From positions 2,046,001 through 2,110,000 of the forward strand of contig NZ_CP025430.1 of the NCBI RefSeq assembly GCF_002847445.1: a stretch of 64,000 bases of DNA. Direction: 5' to 3'. A program made the translations under genes and the position numbers. The notes below the pieces were generated by a model that was given only the letters and a program-made list of their open reading frames with translations, was not told where the DNA came from and did not search any database. The first letter of the stretch is position 1; each line of letters begins with the position of its first letter. This DNA comes from Paracoccus zhejiangensis (GTDB taxonomy: Bacteria > Pseudomonadota > Alphaproteobacteria > Rhodobacterales > Rhodobacteraceae). This document shows positions 45,601-53,360 of the stretch, one piece after another.

Positions 45601-46086
45601 CCGCGTCGGAAAGGCCGCCGCCAACCGCTCGGCCAGCGCCTCGGCATCCGCTTGCTTCCCTTGCGCGACCAACTGCCCCAGCGGCCCGGTCGCGCCGCCG
45701 GTCAGCAGGATCAGCCCCTCGGCATGGGCGCAAAGCTCGTCCAGCGTCACATGCGGCAGGCTGCCATCCTTGCGCAGGTAAAGGGCCGAATTCAGCGCCA
45801 TCAGGTTGAGCCAGCCCGCCTGATTCTGCGCCAGCGCCACCACCGGGCCAGTCACACCCGCCCCCAGCGTCAACTGGCAACCGATGATCGGCTGCACGCC
45901 TGCATCCTTGGCCTTCACGCTGAATTCCAGCGCCGCGAACATGGCGTTCGTGTCGGTCAGCGCGACCGCCGGCATGCCCTTCTCGGCCGCCAGCTTGGCC
46001 AGCTTGGCCACGGGGATCGCACCCTCCAGCAGCGAATGCTCGGAATGCGTGCGCAGGTGAATGAATCGGGGTGATTTATCGGGCAT
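42616..46086 (-). CDS. dnaE: DNA polymerase III subunit alpha
   Basis: 1156 residues, full length for DnaE1. PHP domain near the N-terminus (FIHLRTHSEHSLLEGAIPV), catalytic Asp pair in MPDFDIDFCMDRREEV, the second palm Asp in a downstream motif, helix-hairpin-helix in YALGALKGVGLEAMRLIHEARG, and an OB fold with VAMIAGTVSARQERKSAKGTPFAFVSLSD. Replicative polymerase of the chromosome. It is divergent from the nucleoside importer and alone in its transcript. Confidence 0.97.
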   Translation of the reverse strand: MPDKSPRFIHLRTHSEHSLLEGAIPVAKLAKLAAEKGMPAVALTDTNAMFAALEFSVKAKDAGVQPIIGCQLTLGAGVTGPVVALAQNQAGWLNLMALNSALYLRKDGSLPHVTLDELCAHAEGLILLTGGATGPLGQLVAQGKQADAEALAERLAAAFPTRLYIELQRHPGENGALMAAEAASEAGLIRLAYDKALPLVATNDVYFPKPAMYQAHDALICIAEKAYVDQPQPRRRLTPQHYFKSAEEMAVLFADLPEALENSVEIARRCAFAVAKHKPILPRFAENEVEELRLQAKQGLAERLKVIPHAVSVADYEARLEFELGIIEQMGFPGYFLIVADFIKWAKDHDIPVGPGRGSGAGSLVAYALTITDLDPLRYSLLFERFLNPERVSMPDFDIDFCMDRREEVIRYVQEKYGSDKVGQIITFGALLSKAAVRDVGRVLQLPFGQVDRLSKMIPVEGVKPVSVTKARAEEPRLREAAKEEVVGRLLDYAEQIEGLYRNASTHAAGVVIGDRPLDRLVPLYRDPGSDMPATQFNMKWVEQAGLVKFDFLGLKTLTVIQNAVDLINGGGRPLHVAADGRELYQPPEGAVNQINAIPLDDKASYDLFASARTVAVFQVESSGMMDALRRMRPTCIEDIVALVALYRPGPMENIPTYCEVKNGVRDLESLHPSIDHILAETQGIIVYQEQVMQIAQEMAGYSLGGADLLRRAMGKKIAEEMAKERPKFVDGAVAQGVEPKKAGEVFDLLEKFANYGFNKSHAAAYAVVSYQTAWLKANHPVEFMAAVMNCDIHLTDKLAVYKRECDRMGIEIVPPCVNRSAPKFTVAEGRIHYALGALKGVGLEAMRLIHEARGDKTFRDIHDFARRVDMRRVGKRALEMLARAGAFDLLDSNRARVLKSLDGLVAWSAAVQDQAASNQTSLFGGGEDLPPPRTPIAPVWLPTEKLGEEHKAIGFYLSGHPLDDYLPALKRKKVQTLAEIAAEAEGGPLVAMIAGTVSARQERKSAKGTPFAFVSLSDPTGLYEVTCFSDLLTSSRDLLEPGENVVLQVKVEPAADQVKMLANSVQRLEDAVADAGAGALAVELAEVEAVPRVAEVLQRIMDEIKAGPRSRGAIRLRVKDGARLVEIEVAGDMPVSTPARQALRAVPGVLDVVEE

Positions 46087-46179
46087 GGCGCGACACTATC
46101 CCTGACCTGTCCAACTGTGCAATTGCCTCACATGGGATTTCCGCGCTATCAAAACAATGATTTGACCAAGGGGACAAAT

Positions 46180-47700
46180 TTGGCAGAGACGGCGGTGTTC
46201 CGGGCCGAGGGGATCGGCAAATCCTATCCCGGCGTTCGCGCCAATGACGACGTCTCCTTTGCCGTCGCCCCCGGCGAGATTCATGCGCTTCTGGGCGAGA
46301 ACGGGGCCGGGAAATCGACCCTGGTCAAGATGATCTATGGCCTCGTCCGCCCCGATGACGGGCAGATGGTCCTGATGGGCCAACCGCATCACCCCGCCGA
46401 CCCGCGCGCCGCCCGCGCTGCCGGCGTGGCGATGGTGTTCCAGCATTTCTCGCTGTTTGACGCGCTGACCGTGGCCGAGAATATCGCGCTGGGCATGGAG
46501 AACCCGCCGCCCCGCCGCGCCCTGTCGGAGCGCATCACACAGGTCAGCCATGAATTCGGCCTGCCGCTGAACCCCGCGCGCCGCATCGCCACCCTGTCGG
46601 CGGGCGAGCGTCAGCGGGTCGAGATCATCCGCTGCCTGTTGCAGAACCCGCGCCTGCTGATCATGGACGAACCGACCTCGGTCCTGACCCCGCAAGAGGC
46701 GGAACTGCTGTTTGCCACCCTGCGCAAGCTGGCGGGCCAGGGCACGGCGATCCTCTATATCAGCCACAAGCTCGAAGAGATCCGCGCCCATTGCGACCGC
46801 GCCACCATCCTGCGCGGCGGCAAGGTGGTCGATAGCGCCGATCCCCGCGCCCATTCCGCCCGCGAACTGGCGGCGATGATGGTCGGCGGCCAGATGCGCG
46901 AGATCGACCGATCCGGCCGGGTGGCGGGCGATGTGCTGCTGCAGATGGAAAATGTTTCCGCACCCGCCCCCTCGGCTGAAGGCACGGCGCTGAAAGGCGT
47001 TTCGCTGGCCGTCCGCTCGGGTGAAATCCTCGGCATCGGCGGGGTGGCCGGCAACGGGCAGGAGGAATTGCTGTCGGTCCTCTCGGGCGAGGTGCTCACC
47101 CGCCCCGGTTCGGTCACACTGGAAGGCCGCGACCTGTCGCAGGCCGGGCCCGAGGCGCGGCGACTGGCCGGGCTTCTGGCTGCGCCCGAGGATCGGCTGG
47201 GTCATGCGGCGGTGCCCGATTTCAGCCTGACCGACAACACGCTGTTGACCGCCGGCGGGCGCAAGGCGCTGGTGCGCAAGGGGCTGATCGATCACGGCGC
47301 CGCCCGCAGCTTTGCCGAAGCGGTCATCAAGGGTTTCGACGTGCGTACCCCCGGCCCCGGCACGGCGGCTCGCGCCCTGTCCGGTGGCAATCTGCAGAAA
47401 TTCGTCATCGGCCGCGAGGTGATGCAGGTCCCGCGCGTCCTCGTGGTGAACCAGCCGACATGGGGCGTCGATGCAGGGGCCGCCGCCGCCGTGCGCCAGT
47501 CGCTGCTGGACCTCGCCCGCGCAGGAGCGGGTGTCATCGTCATCTCACAGGATCTGGACGAACTGATGGAGCTTTCCGACCGTTTCTGCGCCCTGAACGA
47601 AGGCCGCCTGTCCGATCCGCGCCCGACCGAGGGGCTGACGCTGGACGAGATCGGGCTGATGCTCGGGGGCGCACATGGCATGGCCGAGGCGCAGATATGA
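46180..47700 (+). CDS. Nucleoside-type ABC transporter ATP-binding protein (two ATPase domains)
   Basis: 506 residues with two ATPase halves. Half 1: Walker A GENGAGKST, signature LSAGERQR, Walker B LLIMDEP, H-loop ISHKLEE. Half 2 has a degenerate Walker A (GGVAGNGQEELL) and signature LSGGNLQKFV, as in the NupA/YufO group. I place the start at TTG 46180 since AAGGGG stands 7 nt ahead and the product begins LAETAVFRAEGIGKSYPG (read as Met); ATGs at 46117 and 46132 are alternatives. With the two permeases and BMP protein downstream it forms a purine-type nucleoside importer. Confidence 0.9.
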   Translation: MAETAVFRAEGIGKSYPGVRANDDVSFAVAPGEIHALLGENGAGKSTLVKMIYGLVRPDDGQMVLMGQPHHPADPRAARAAGVAMVFQHFSLFDALTVAENIALGMENPPPRRALSERITQVSHEFGLPLNPARRIATLSAGERQRVEIIRCLLQNPRLLIMDEPTSVLTPQEAELLFATLRKLAGQGTAILYISHKLEEIRAHCDRATILRGGKVVDSADPRAHSARELAAMMVGGQMREIDRSGRVAGDVLLQMENVSAPAPSAEGTALKGVSLAVRSGEILGIGGVAGNGQEELLSVLSGEVLTRPGSVTLEGRDLSQAGPEARRLAGLLAAPEDRLGHAAVPDFSLTDNTLLTAGGRKALVRKGLIDHGAARSFAEAVIKGFDVRTPGPGTAARALSGGNLQKFVIGREVMQVPRVLVVNQPTWGVDAGAAAAVRQSLLDLARAGAGVIVISQDLDELMELSDRFCALNEGRLSDPRPTEGLTLDEIGLMLGGAHGMAEAQI

Positions 47701-48773
47701 TGATGCTCACTCCCCGGACCGAGACCTCGACCGGCTGGCAGATCGCCACGCCGATCATGGCGGTGCTGGCGACGATGATCGCCGGCGGGCTGCTGTTCGC
47801 GATCATGGGCTATGACCCGGTCGCCGCCATCCGCACCATCTTCTGGGATCCGCTGTTCGGCCCGGCCGCCAGCTATTCCCGGCCACAGCTGCTGGTGAAG
47901 GCCGGGCCGCTGATCCTGATCGCCTCGGGCCTTGCCATCGGCTTCCGCGCCGGCATCTGGAACATCGGGGCCGAGGGGCAATACATCATCGGCGGCATCT
48001 GCGGCGCGGCGATGGCGCTGGCCGCCTATCCCGGCGAACACTGGTGGCTGCTTCCGGCGATGATCGCGGCGGGCGCCTTTGGAGGCTGGGCCTGGGCGAT
48101 GATCCCGGCGATGCTCAGGAACTGGTTCGGCGCGTCCGAGATCCTCGTCTCGCTGATGCTGGTCTACGTGGCACAGAAAGTCGCCGCCTGGATGGCCTTT
48201 GGACCCTTGAAGAACCCCGAGGGCTTCGGCTTTCCCGGCTCGCGTAACCTGCAGCAATATCCCTCGGCCTCGAACCCGGAACTGATCGCCGGGACCGGCG
48301 CGCATTGGGGCGTCTTTGCCGCCGCGCTGGCGGTGCTGGCGACCTGGGTGCTGATGAGCCGCCATATCCGCGGCTTCCACATCCGCGCCGCCGGCCTTGC
48401 CCCCCGCGCCGCCCGTTTCGCCGGGGTCCGCCCCGAAACACTGGTGGCCTTCTGCCTCGGCCTCTCGGGCGCGCTGGCCGGTCTGGCCGGCATCTTCGAG
48501 GCCGCCGGCCCCGCCGGCCAGATCACCGACAGCTTCGGCTCGGGCTATGGCTTCACCGCGATCATCGTGGCCTTTCTGGGCCGGTTGAACCCGGTCGGCA
48601 TCCTGCTGGCGGGGCTGTTGCTGGCGCTGACCTATATCGGCGGCGAGCTGGCGCAGCTGACCATGCAGCTGCCCGCCGCGACGGTTCAGGTGTTCCAGGG
48701 GATGCTGCTGTTCTTCCTGCTGGGCTTTGATCTGCTCACGCGCTTCCGCATCACCCGCGGGGTGCCGGCATGA
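47697..48773 (+). CDS. Nucleoside-type ABC transporter permease 1
   Basis: 358 residues with about 8-9 helices of the BPD_transp_2 family (YufP/NupB group). Segments: IASGLAIGFRAGIWNIGAEGQYIIGGI, FGASEILVSLMLVYVAQKVAAW, and FGSGYGFTAIIVAFLGRLNPVGI. It overlaps the ATPase gene as ATGA. ATG 47697 is favoured by this overlap and by the loss of homology upstream. Confidence 0.92.
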   Translation: MMMLTPRTETSTGWQIATPIMAVLATMIAGGLLFAIMGYDPVAAIRTIFWDPLFGPAASYSRPQLLVKAGPLILIASGLAIGFRAGIWNIGAEGQYIIGGICGAAMALAAYPGEHWWLLPAMIAAGAFGGWAWAMIPAMLRNWFGASEILVSLMLVYVAQKVAAWMAFGPLKNPEGFGFPGSRNLQQYPSASNPELIAGTGAHWGVFAAALAVLATWVLMSRHIRGFHIRAAGLAPRAARFAGVRPETLVAFCLGLSGALAGLAGIFEAAGPAGQITDSFGSGYGFTAIIVAFLGRLNPVGILLAGLLLALTYIGGELAQLTMQLPAATVQVFQGMLLFFLLGFDLLTRFRITRGVPA

Positions 48774-49657
48774 TCGACCTCACCACCCTGATCCCGATGC
48801 TGATGGCGGCCTCGACGCCCATCCTGTTCGCCGCGCTTGGCGAATTGGTGGTGGAACGCGCGGGAGTGCTGAACCTCGGCGTCGAGGGGATGATGATCGT
48901 CGGCGCGCTGGCGGGCTTTGCCACCGCCGTCGCCACCGGCAATCCCTATCTGGGCTTTGTTGCCGCCGCAGTTGCCGGGGCCGCCGTTTCGATGGTCTTC
49001 GCGCTGCTGACGCAGGTGCTTCTGGCCAACCAGGTCGCCTCCGGGCTTGCCCTGACCATGTTCGGTCTCGGCCTCGCGGCGCTTTTCGGCAAGGCCTATG
49101 AAGGAATCAAGGCGCCCGCCGTGGGGCCCGGTCCGCTTGGCCTCAACTGGATCGTCTGGCTGGGCCTCGCCTCGGTTCCCGCGATCTGGTGGTTCCTCAA
49201 TCGCACGCGGCCTGGGCTGATCCTGCGCGGCGTGGGCGAAAACCACGATGCCGCGCACGGCCTAGGCCATCCGGTCCGCCGGTTCCGCACCGGCGCCATC
49301 GCCTTTGGCGGCGCGATGGCCGGGATCGGCGGCGCCTTCATCTCGATCGCCATCGTGCTGCAATGGACCGAAGGCATGACCGCCGGGGCCGGCTGGATCG
49401 CGCTGGCCATCGTCGTCTTCTCGAACTGGACCGCACCCGGCGTGCTGGCGGGCGCGTGGCTGTTCGGCGGTGTCACCGTGCTGCAACTGCGGCTGCAGGC
49501 GGCGGGCGTGGCGGTACCGGTGCAACTGCTTTCCATGGCGCCCTATCTCGCCACCATCCTTGTCCTCGTCCTCATTTCCGCCCGGCAGAAATTCAGCCGC
49601 CGCGCGGGGCTTGGCGCGCCCGGATCTTTGGGCCAGAATTTTCACGCACTGCGCTGA
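48770..49657 (+). CDS. Nucleoside-type ABC transporter permease 2
   Basis: 295 residues, the shorter permease partner (YufQ/NupC group). Features: GELVVERAGVLNLGVEGMMIVGALAGF at the N-terminus, ANQVASGLALTMFGLGLAALFGK, and GAGWIALAIVVFSNWTAPGVLAGAWLFGG. Pairs with permease 1 to form the channel. ATGA overlap with permease 1. Confidence 0.92.
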   Translation: MIDLTTLIPMLMAASTPILFAALGELVVERAGVLNLGVEGMMIVGALAGFATAVATGNPYLGFVAAAVAGAAVSMVFALLTQVLLANQVASGLALTMFGLGLAALFGKAYEGIKAPAVGPGPLGLNWIVWLGLASVPAIWWFLNRTRPGLILRGVGENHDAAHGLGHPVRRFRTGAIAFGGAMAGIGGAFISIAIVLQWTEGMTAGAGWIALAIVVFSNWTAPGVLAGAWLFGGVTVLQLRLQAAGVAVPVQLLSMAPYLATILVLVLISARQKFSRRAGLGAPGSLGQNFHALR

Positions 49658-49683
49658 GACGCAGAACCAACAGGAGAAAGACC

Positions 49684-50763
49684 ATGAAACGCAGACAACT
49701 TCTGGCCTCTGCGGCCGCCCTTGGCGCCATGACGCTGGCCATTCCGGCCTTCGCGCAGGATGAGAAGCTGAAAGTCGGCTTCATCTACGTGGGTCCCGTC
49801 GGCGATGGCGGCTGGACCTATCAGCACGATCTGGGCCGGCAGGCGATCGAGGCCGAATATGGCGACAAGATCGAGACCACCTTCATCGAAAGCGTGCCCG
49901 AGGGCGCCGATGCCGAACGCGCGCTGACCCAGCTGGCGCTGGCCGGCAACAAGCTGATCTTCGCCACCAGCTTCGGCTTCATGGATGCGGTGATCAACGT
50001 CGCCGCCAAGTTCCCGGATGTGAAATTCGAGCACGCCACCGGCTACAAGCGCGCCGACAACGTCGCCACCTACGACGCCCGCTTCTACGAGGGCCGCGCC
50101 GTCATCGGCACCATCGCCGGGCGCATGACCGAGTCGAACAAGATCGGTTACATCGGCAGCTTCCCGATCCCCGAGGTCATCCAGGGCATCAACTCGGCCT
50201 ATATCCACGCGAAGAAGGTCAACCCCGACGTCGAGATGAAGGTGGTCTGGGTCTATAGCTGGTTCGATCCCGCGAAAGAGGCCGATGCCGCCGCCGCGCT
50301 GATCGCCGAGGGCGTCGACGTGTTCATGCAGCACACCGATTCCACCGCGCCGCTCGCCAAGGCGCAGGAGGCCGGCGCCCTCGGCTTTGGTCAGGCCTCG
50401 GACATGGCCAATTTCGCGCCCTCGCCGCGGATTTCGTCGATCATCGACAACTGGGCGCCCTATTACATCAAGCGCGTCGGTGCGGCGCTGGATGGCACTT
50501 GGGCCAGCGAAGGCACCTGGGCCGGGATCGGCGATGGCGAGGTGGTGATCGGCGAGATCACCGAGACCGTGCCTGCCGAGGTGAAGGCCGAGGCCGAGGC
50601 GCTGCGCGACCAGATCGCCTCGGGTGCCTATCACCCCTTCACCGGCCCGCTGAAAAAGGCCGATGGCAGCGACTGGTTGGCCGAAGGTGCGGTCGCGTCG
50701 GATGAGGAGCTGTCGGGGATGAACTTCTTCGTCGAAGGTATCACCGCGCAGATTCCGCAGTAA
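49684..50763 (+). CDS. BMP-family periplasmic binding protein (nucleoside importer)
   Basis: 359 residues. Signal MKRRQLLASAAALGAMTLAIPAFA with twin basic residues but no twin-arginine motif, then KLKVGFIYVGPVGDGGWTYQHDLGRQAIEAEYGDK, the BMP/PnrA signature, and later DVEMKVVWVYSWFDPAKEADAAAALIAEGVDVFMQHTDS. BMP proteins bind purine nucleosides or related compounds. It lies 26 nt after permease 2 behind AGGAGA. It is encoded last, not first, as in most BMP-type sets. Confidence 0.92.
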   Translation: MKRRQLLASAAALGAMTLAIPAFAQDEKLKVGFIYVGPVGDGGWTYQHDLGRQAIEAEYGDKIETTFIESVPEGADAERALTQLALAGNKLIFATSFGFMDAVINVAAKFPDVKFEHATGYKRADNVATYDARFYEGRAVIGTIAGRMTESNKIGYIGSFPIPEVIQGINSAYIHAKKVNPDVEMKVVWVYSWFDPAKEADAAAALIAEGVDVFMQHTDSTAPLAKAQEAGALGFGQASDMANFAPSPRISSIIDNWAPYYIKRVGAALDGTWASEGTWAGIGDGEVVIGEITETVPAEVKAEAEALRDQIASGAYHPFTGPLKKADGSDWLAEGAVASDEELSGMNFFVEGITAQIPQ

Positions 50764-50787
50764 GCTGCGGATTGACCTGATGATCAG

Positions 50788-50817
50788 CGCCCCGCCCGAA
50801 AACGGCGGGGCGTTTTC
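50788..50817 (+). terminator. Terminator after the BMP-type transporter operon
   Basis: Perfect 9-bp arms CGCCCCGCC (50788-50796) and GGCGGGGCG (50804-50812), then TTTTC. It is 24 nt past the stop codon. Confidence 0.88.
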
Positions 50818-50883
50818 GTTGAGGCAGAGGTCCGGCGCTGGCCCGGGCCGCTGGCGCGGCGCATCCGGGCCGGGGTCTGCTGC

Positions 50884-52017
50884 TCACCCGCGCCGGAACG
50901 GTCCCCAATCCGCGATCTCCGCAATCTCTGCCCCCACCGCGCTGCGCTCCTGGTCCAGATACTGCGCCAGGGCCCGCAAGAACCCCGGGTCCTGCACCCA
51001 GTGCAGCGAGTGGATCTCGACCGGCAGATAGCCCCGGGCCAACTTGTGTTCACCCTGCGCGCCAGCCTCGACCCGGGAAAGCCCCTGTTCGATGGCGAAG
51101 TCGATGGCCTGATGATAGCAGAGCTCGAAATGCAGGAAGGGGTGATCCTCGACACAGCCCCAATAGCGGCCATAGACCGTATCCGCGCCGATGAAGTTCA
51201 GCGCCCCGGCGATGGGCCGACCCTCGCGCTCGGCCAGAACCAGCAGGATGTCGTCGCGCATGGTCTGATGGATCTGGTCGAAGAAGGCGCGGGTCAGATA
51301 GGGCCGGCCCCATTTGCGGCTGCCGGTATCCTGATAGAAGCGCCAGAAGGCATCCCAGTGCTCGGGCTGGATCTGGTCGCCGGTCAACTGTCGGATGGTG
51401 CCGCCAAAGCCCTGCGCCCGCTCGCGTTCCTTCCGCAGCGCCTTGCGCTTGCGAGAGGACAGATCGGCCAGAAAGGCGTCGTAATCGGCGTAATCCCGGT
51501 TCACCCAATGATATTGCTGAGTGGTTCGCGGCAGGAATCCGGCCTCGGCACCCAGTTCCGCCTCGCCCTCGGTGCAGAAGGTCACATGCACGCCCGAGGC
51601 CCCCACCCGTTCGGCAATCTGCGCCATGCCGGCCAGCAGGGCCTGTTTGACGCCGGGATCGGGCGACAAGAGGCGCGGGCCGGTGGCCGGGGTGAAGGGC
51701 ACGGCGCATTGCAGCTTGGGGTAATAGTGCCCGCCCGCGCGCTCAAAGGCATCGGCCCAGGCATGGTCGAAGATGTATTCGCCCTGGCTGTGCGACTTGG
51801 CATAAAGCGGCGCCACCCCGATCAGCGCGCCGTCCCGACGGGCCGCCAGATGCAGCGGCTGCCAGCCGGTGCCGCGCCCGACCGAACCCGAGGCTTCCAG
51901 CGCGTGCAGGAACCGGTGCGAGGTAAAGGGATGCGGGCCGGCCAGCCGGTCCCAGTCTTCCGCCGGGATCGTGCTGATGTCGGAATGGGTCTCGATGCTG
52001 ATCGCGTCACTGCTCAT
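50884..52017 (-). CDS. FemAB-like / GNAT-fold protein (DUF482 family)
   Basis: 377 residues of the FemAB_like group (PF04339 type): WDRLAGPHPFTSHRFLHALEASGSVGRGTGWQP at the start, GEYIFDHAWADAFERAGGHYYPKLQCAVPFTPATGPRLL in the middle, and a C-terminal VYGRYWGCVEDHPFLHFELCYHQAIDFAIEQGLSRVEAGAQGEHKLARGY that is close to conserved across homologues. Fold is two GNAT units; the acyl substrate and acceptor are unknown. Followed, after 75 nt, by an acetyltransferase gene further upstream on the same strand. Confidence 0.85.
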   Translation of the reverse strand: MSSDAISIETHSDISTIPAEDWDRLAGPHPFTSHRFLHALEASGSVGRGTGWQPLHLAARRDGALIGVAPLYAKSHSQGEYIFDHAWADAFERAGGHYYPKLQCAVPFTPATGPRLLSPDPGVKQALLAGMAQIAERVGASGVHVTFCTEGEAELGAEAGFLPRTTQQYHWVNRDYADYDAFLADLSSRKRKALRKERERAQGFGGTIRQLTGDQIQPEHWDAFWRFYQDTGSRKWGRPYLTRAFFDQIHQTMRDDILLVLAEREGRPIAGALNFIGADTVYGRYWGCVEDHPFLHFELCYHQAIDFAIEQGLSRVEAGAQGEHKLARGYLPVEIHSLHWVQDPGFLRALAQYLDQERSAVGAEIAEIADWGPFRRG

Positions 52018-52092
52018 GCGCCCAGAGATAAGGCGGGAATCCGGGATTGTCAGGGGGCAGCGTCTGCACGGGGCGGTGAGCGGTGCCCCGCG

Positions 52093-52554
52093 TCACTCGG
52101 GGGCGATGTCGAAATGCAGCACGTCCTCGCACTGGCCAAGCCCGGTGTAAAGCGCGATGGCCGGGTCGTCGCCGTGATCGGCTTGCACGTAGATCACCCA
52201 TGCTCCGCGCGTGCGGGCGATCTGGCGCAGATGGTCGATCAGCGCGGTGGCGATGCCCTGACGGCGATGGTCCGCGCTGACGGCGAGGTCGTAGATGTAG
52301 ATCTCGCTGCGGCGCTGCTCGAGCTTTGGCAGGTCATAGGCGACCAGTCCGCCAGTCACCTCCCCGCCCACTTCCGCGATCAGAACGATGACCTGCCCGC
52401 GCGTCAGCAGGTCCGACAGATAGGCGTCATCCGGCGGGTTCGCCTGATAACTGTCGGGATCGTCAAAGACCTGCGCGAACAGCCGGTTCAGCGCCCGCGC
52501 CCGTGGGAGCTCCTCGGGGCCAAGCTGGCGGACGGCGATGGGTGCTCTGGTCAT
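52093..52554 (-). CDS. GNAT acetyltransferase close to AAC(3)-I aminoglycoside 3-N-acetyltransferases
   Basis: 153 residues, the typical AAC(3)-I length. Sequence blocks match that family closely: DDAYLSDLLTRGQVIVLIAEV, the run YDLPKLEQRRSEIYIYDLAV, DHRRQGIATALIDHLRQIA (the acetyl-CoA loop with RRQGIA), and GAWVIYVQADHGDDPAIALY, ending in HFDI. AAC(3)-I enzymes acetylate gentamicin-type aminoglycosides. This is a chromosomal gene amid housekeeping genes, with no integron or transposon beside it, so it may be an ancestral member with a different natural substrate. Confidence 0.85.
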   Translation of the reverse strand: MTRAPIAVRQLGPEELPRARALNRLFAQVFDDPDSYQANPPDDAYLSDLLTRGQVIVLIAEVGGEVTGGLVAYDLPKLEQRRSEIYIYDLAVSADHRRQGIATALIDHLRQIARTRGAWVIYVQADHGDDPAIALYTGLGQCEDVLHFDIAPE

Positions 52555-52673
52555 GGTGCCAGACTAACGCGACCAATCGGTTCGGCCAAGTTCCGCTGGG
52601 GTTTTCGCGCCCCCGATGACAGTTCTTGCCGCCCGTGCAACCATCCGCTCGGATCGCCAACAGGGGCAGCGTC

Positions 52674-53075
52674 ATGAGTGATGATCTTCGCGGCAGCTGC
52701 CATTGCGGTGGGCTGAGTTGGGTATTCCGCGGCCAGCCCGAGGCGGCGACGATCTGCAACTGCACCCTCTGCCGTCGCTATGGCGTCCTTTGGGCCTATG
52801 ATATCGAGGGAGAGCGGATCGAGGTGCAGGGCCGCAACATGGCCTATATCTGGGGCAGCGAGTCGATCGGCTTTCACTTCTGCCCCGATTGCGGCTGTGT
52901 CGCCTATTGGCGCGCCCTTGCCCCGCCCGCAGATGGGCGGCGGCGGATCGCGGTGAACCTGCGGCTGGCCGAGCCCGAAAGTGTCGAGGCGATCCCGCTT
53001 TTCCGCTTCGACGGGTTCGACAGTTTCGACGACCTGCCGCCGGATGGCAGTTGCGTCCGCGACAGATGGTTCTGA
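52674..53075 (+). CDS. GFA / CENP-V-like zinc protein
   Basis: 133 residues with the three Cys-pair blocks of the glutathione-dependent formaldehyde-activating (GFA) fold: SCHCGG, CNCTLCRR and FCPDCGC, which bind structural and catalytic zinc. The family includes many small proteins of unknown substrate besides Gfa. ATG 52674 has AGGGG ahead. Lone gene, divergent from the AAC(3)-I-like gene. Confidence 0.85.
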   Translation: MSDDLRGSCHCGGLSWVFRGQPEAATICNCTLCRRYGVLWAYDIEGERIEVQGRNMAYIWGSESIGFHFCPDCGCVAYWRALAPPADGRRRIAVNLRLAEPESVEAIPLFRFDGFDSFDDLPPDGSCVRDRWF

Positions 53076-53360
53076 TTTGAACGACTTGCCGGCTTGACTT
53101 TTGACGCGTCATGCCCCAGATGACCAAAGTTCGCTGCGCCGCCGCGTGAGCCGGCAGCGCCCATTTCTCCGCCAGATCGCGGACGGGCGCATCAGCGACA
53201 AGATATCCCGGTTCCCATCACGCAGGGTTCTAGACGCAAGGTTCTGTCGCGCCAGACGCGCTGCTCCTTGCGATTACCCGCGCGCAACTTGCCCCTGGCA
53301 AGCTGTCCGATCTCGACATGCCCCCGGCCTTCTGCCGTGATTGGGGCGAAAGGAATAATT
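53076..53360 (+). other. Leader region ahead of the DEAD-box helicase
   Basis: 285 nt without a gene. It holds a perfect 10-bp palindrome TGACGCGTCA at 53102-53111 and a small hairpin CTTGCC/GGCAAG at 53288-53302. No clear -35/-10 pair is seen. DEAD-box helicase genes often have long regulated leaders, so this may be a 5' UTR. Confidence 0.4.

Noticed and set aside
43498..46074. Plus-strand open frame of 858 codons opposite dnaE
   Set aside because: Antisense shadow of dnaE, no motif.
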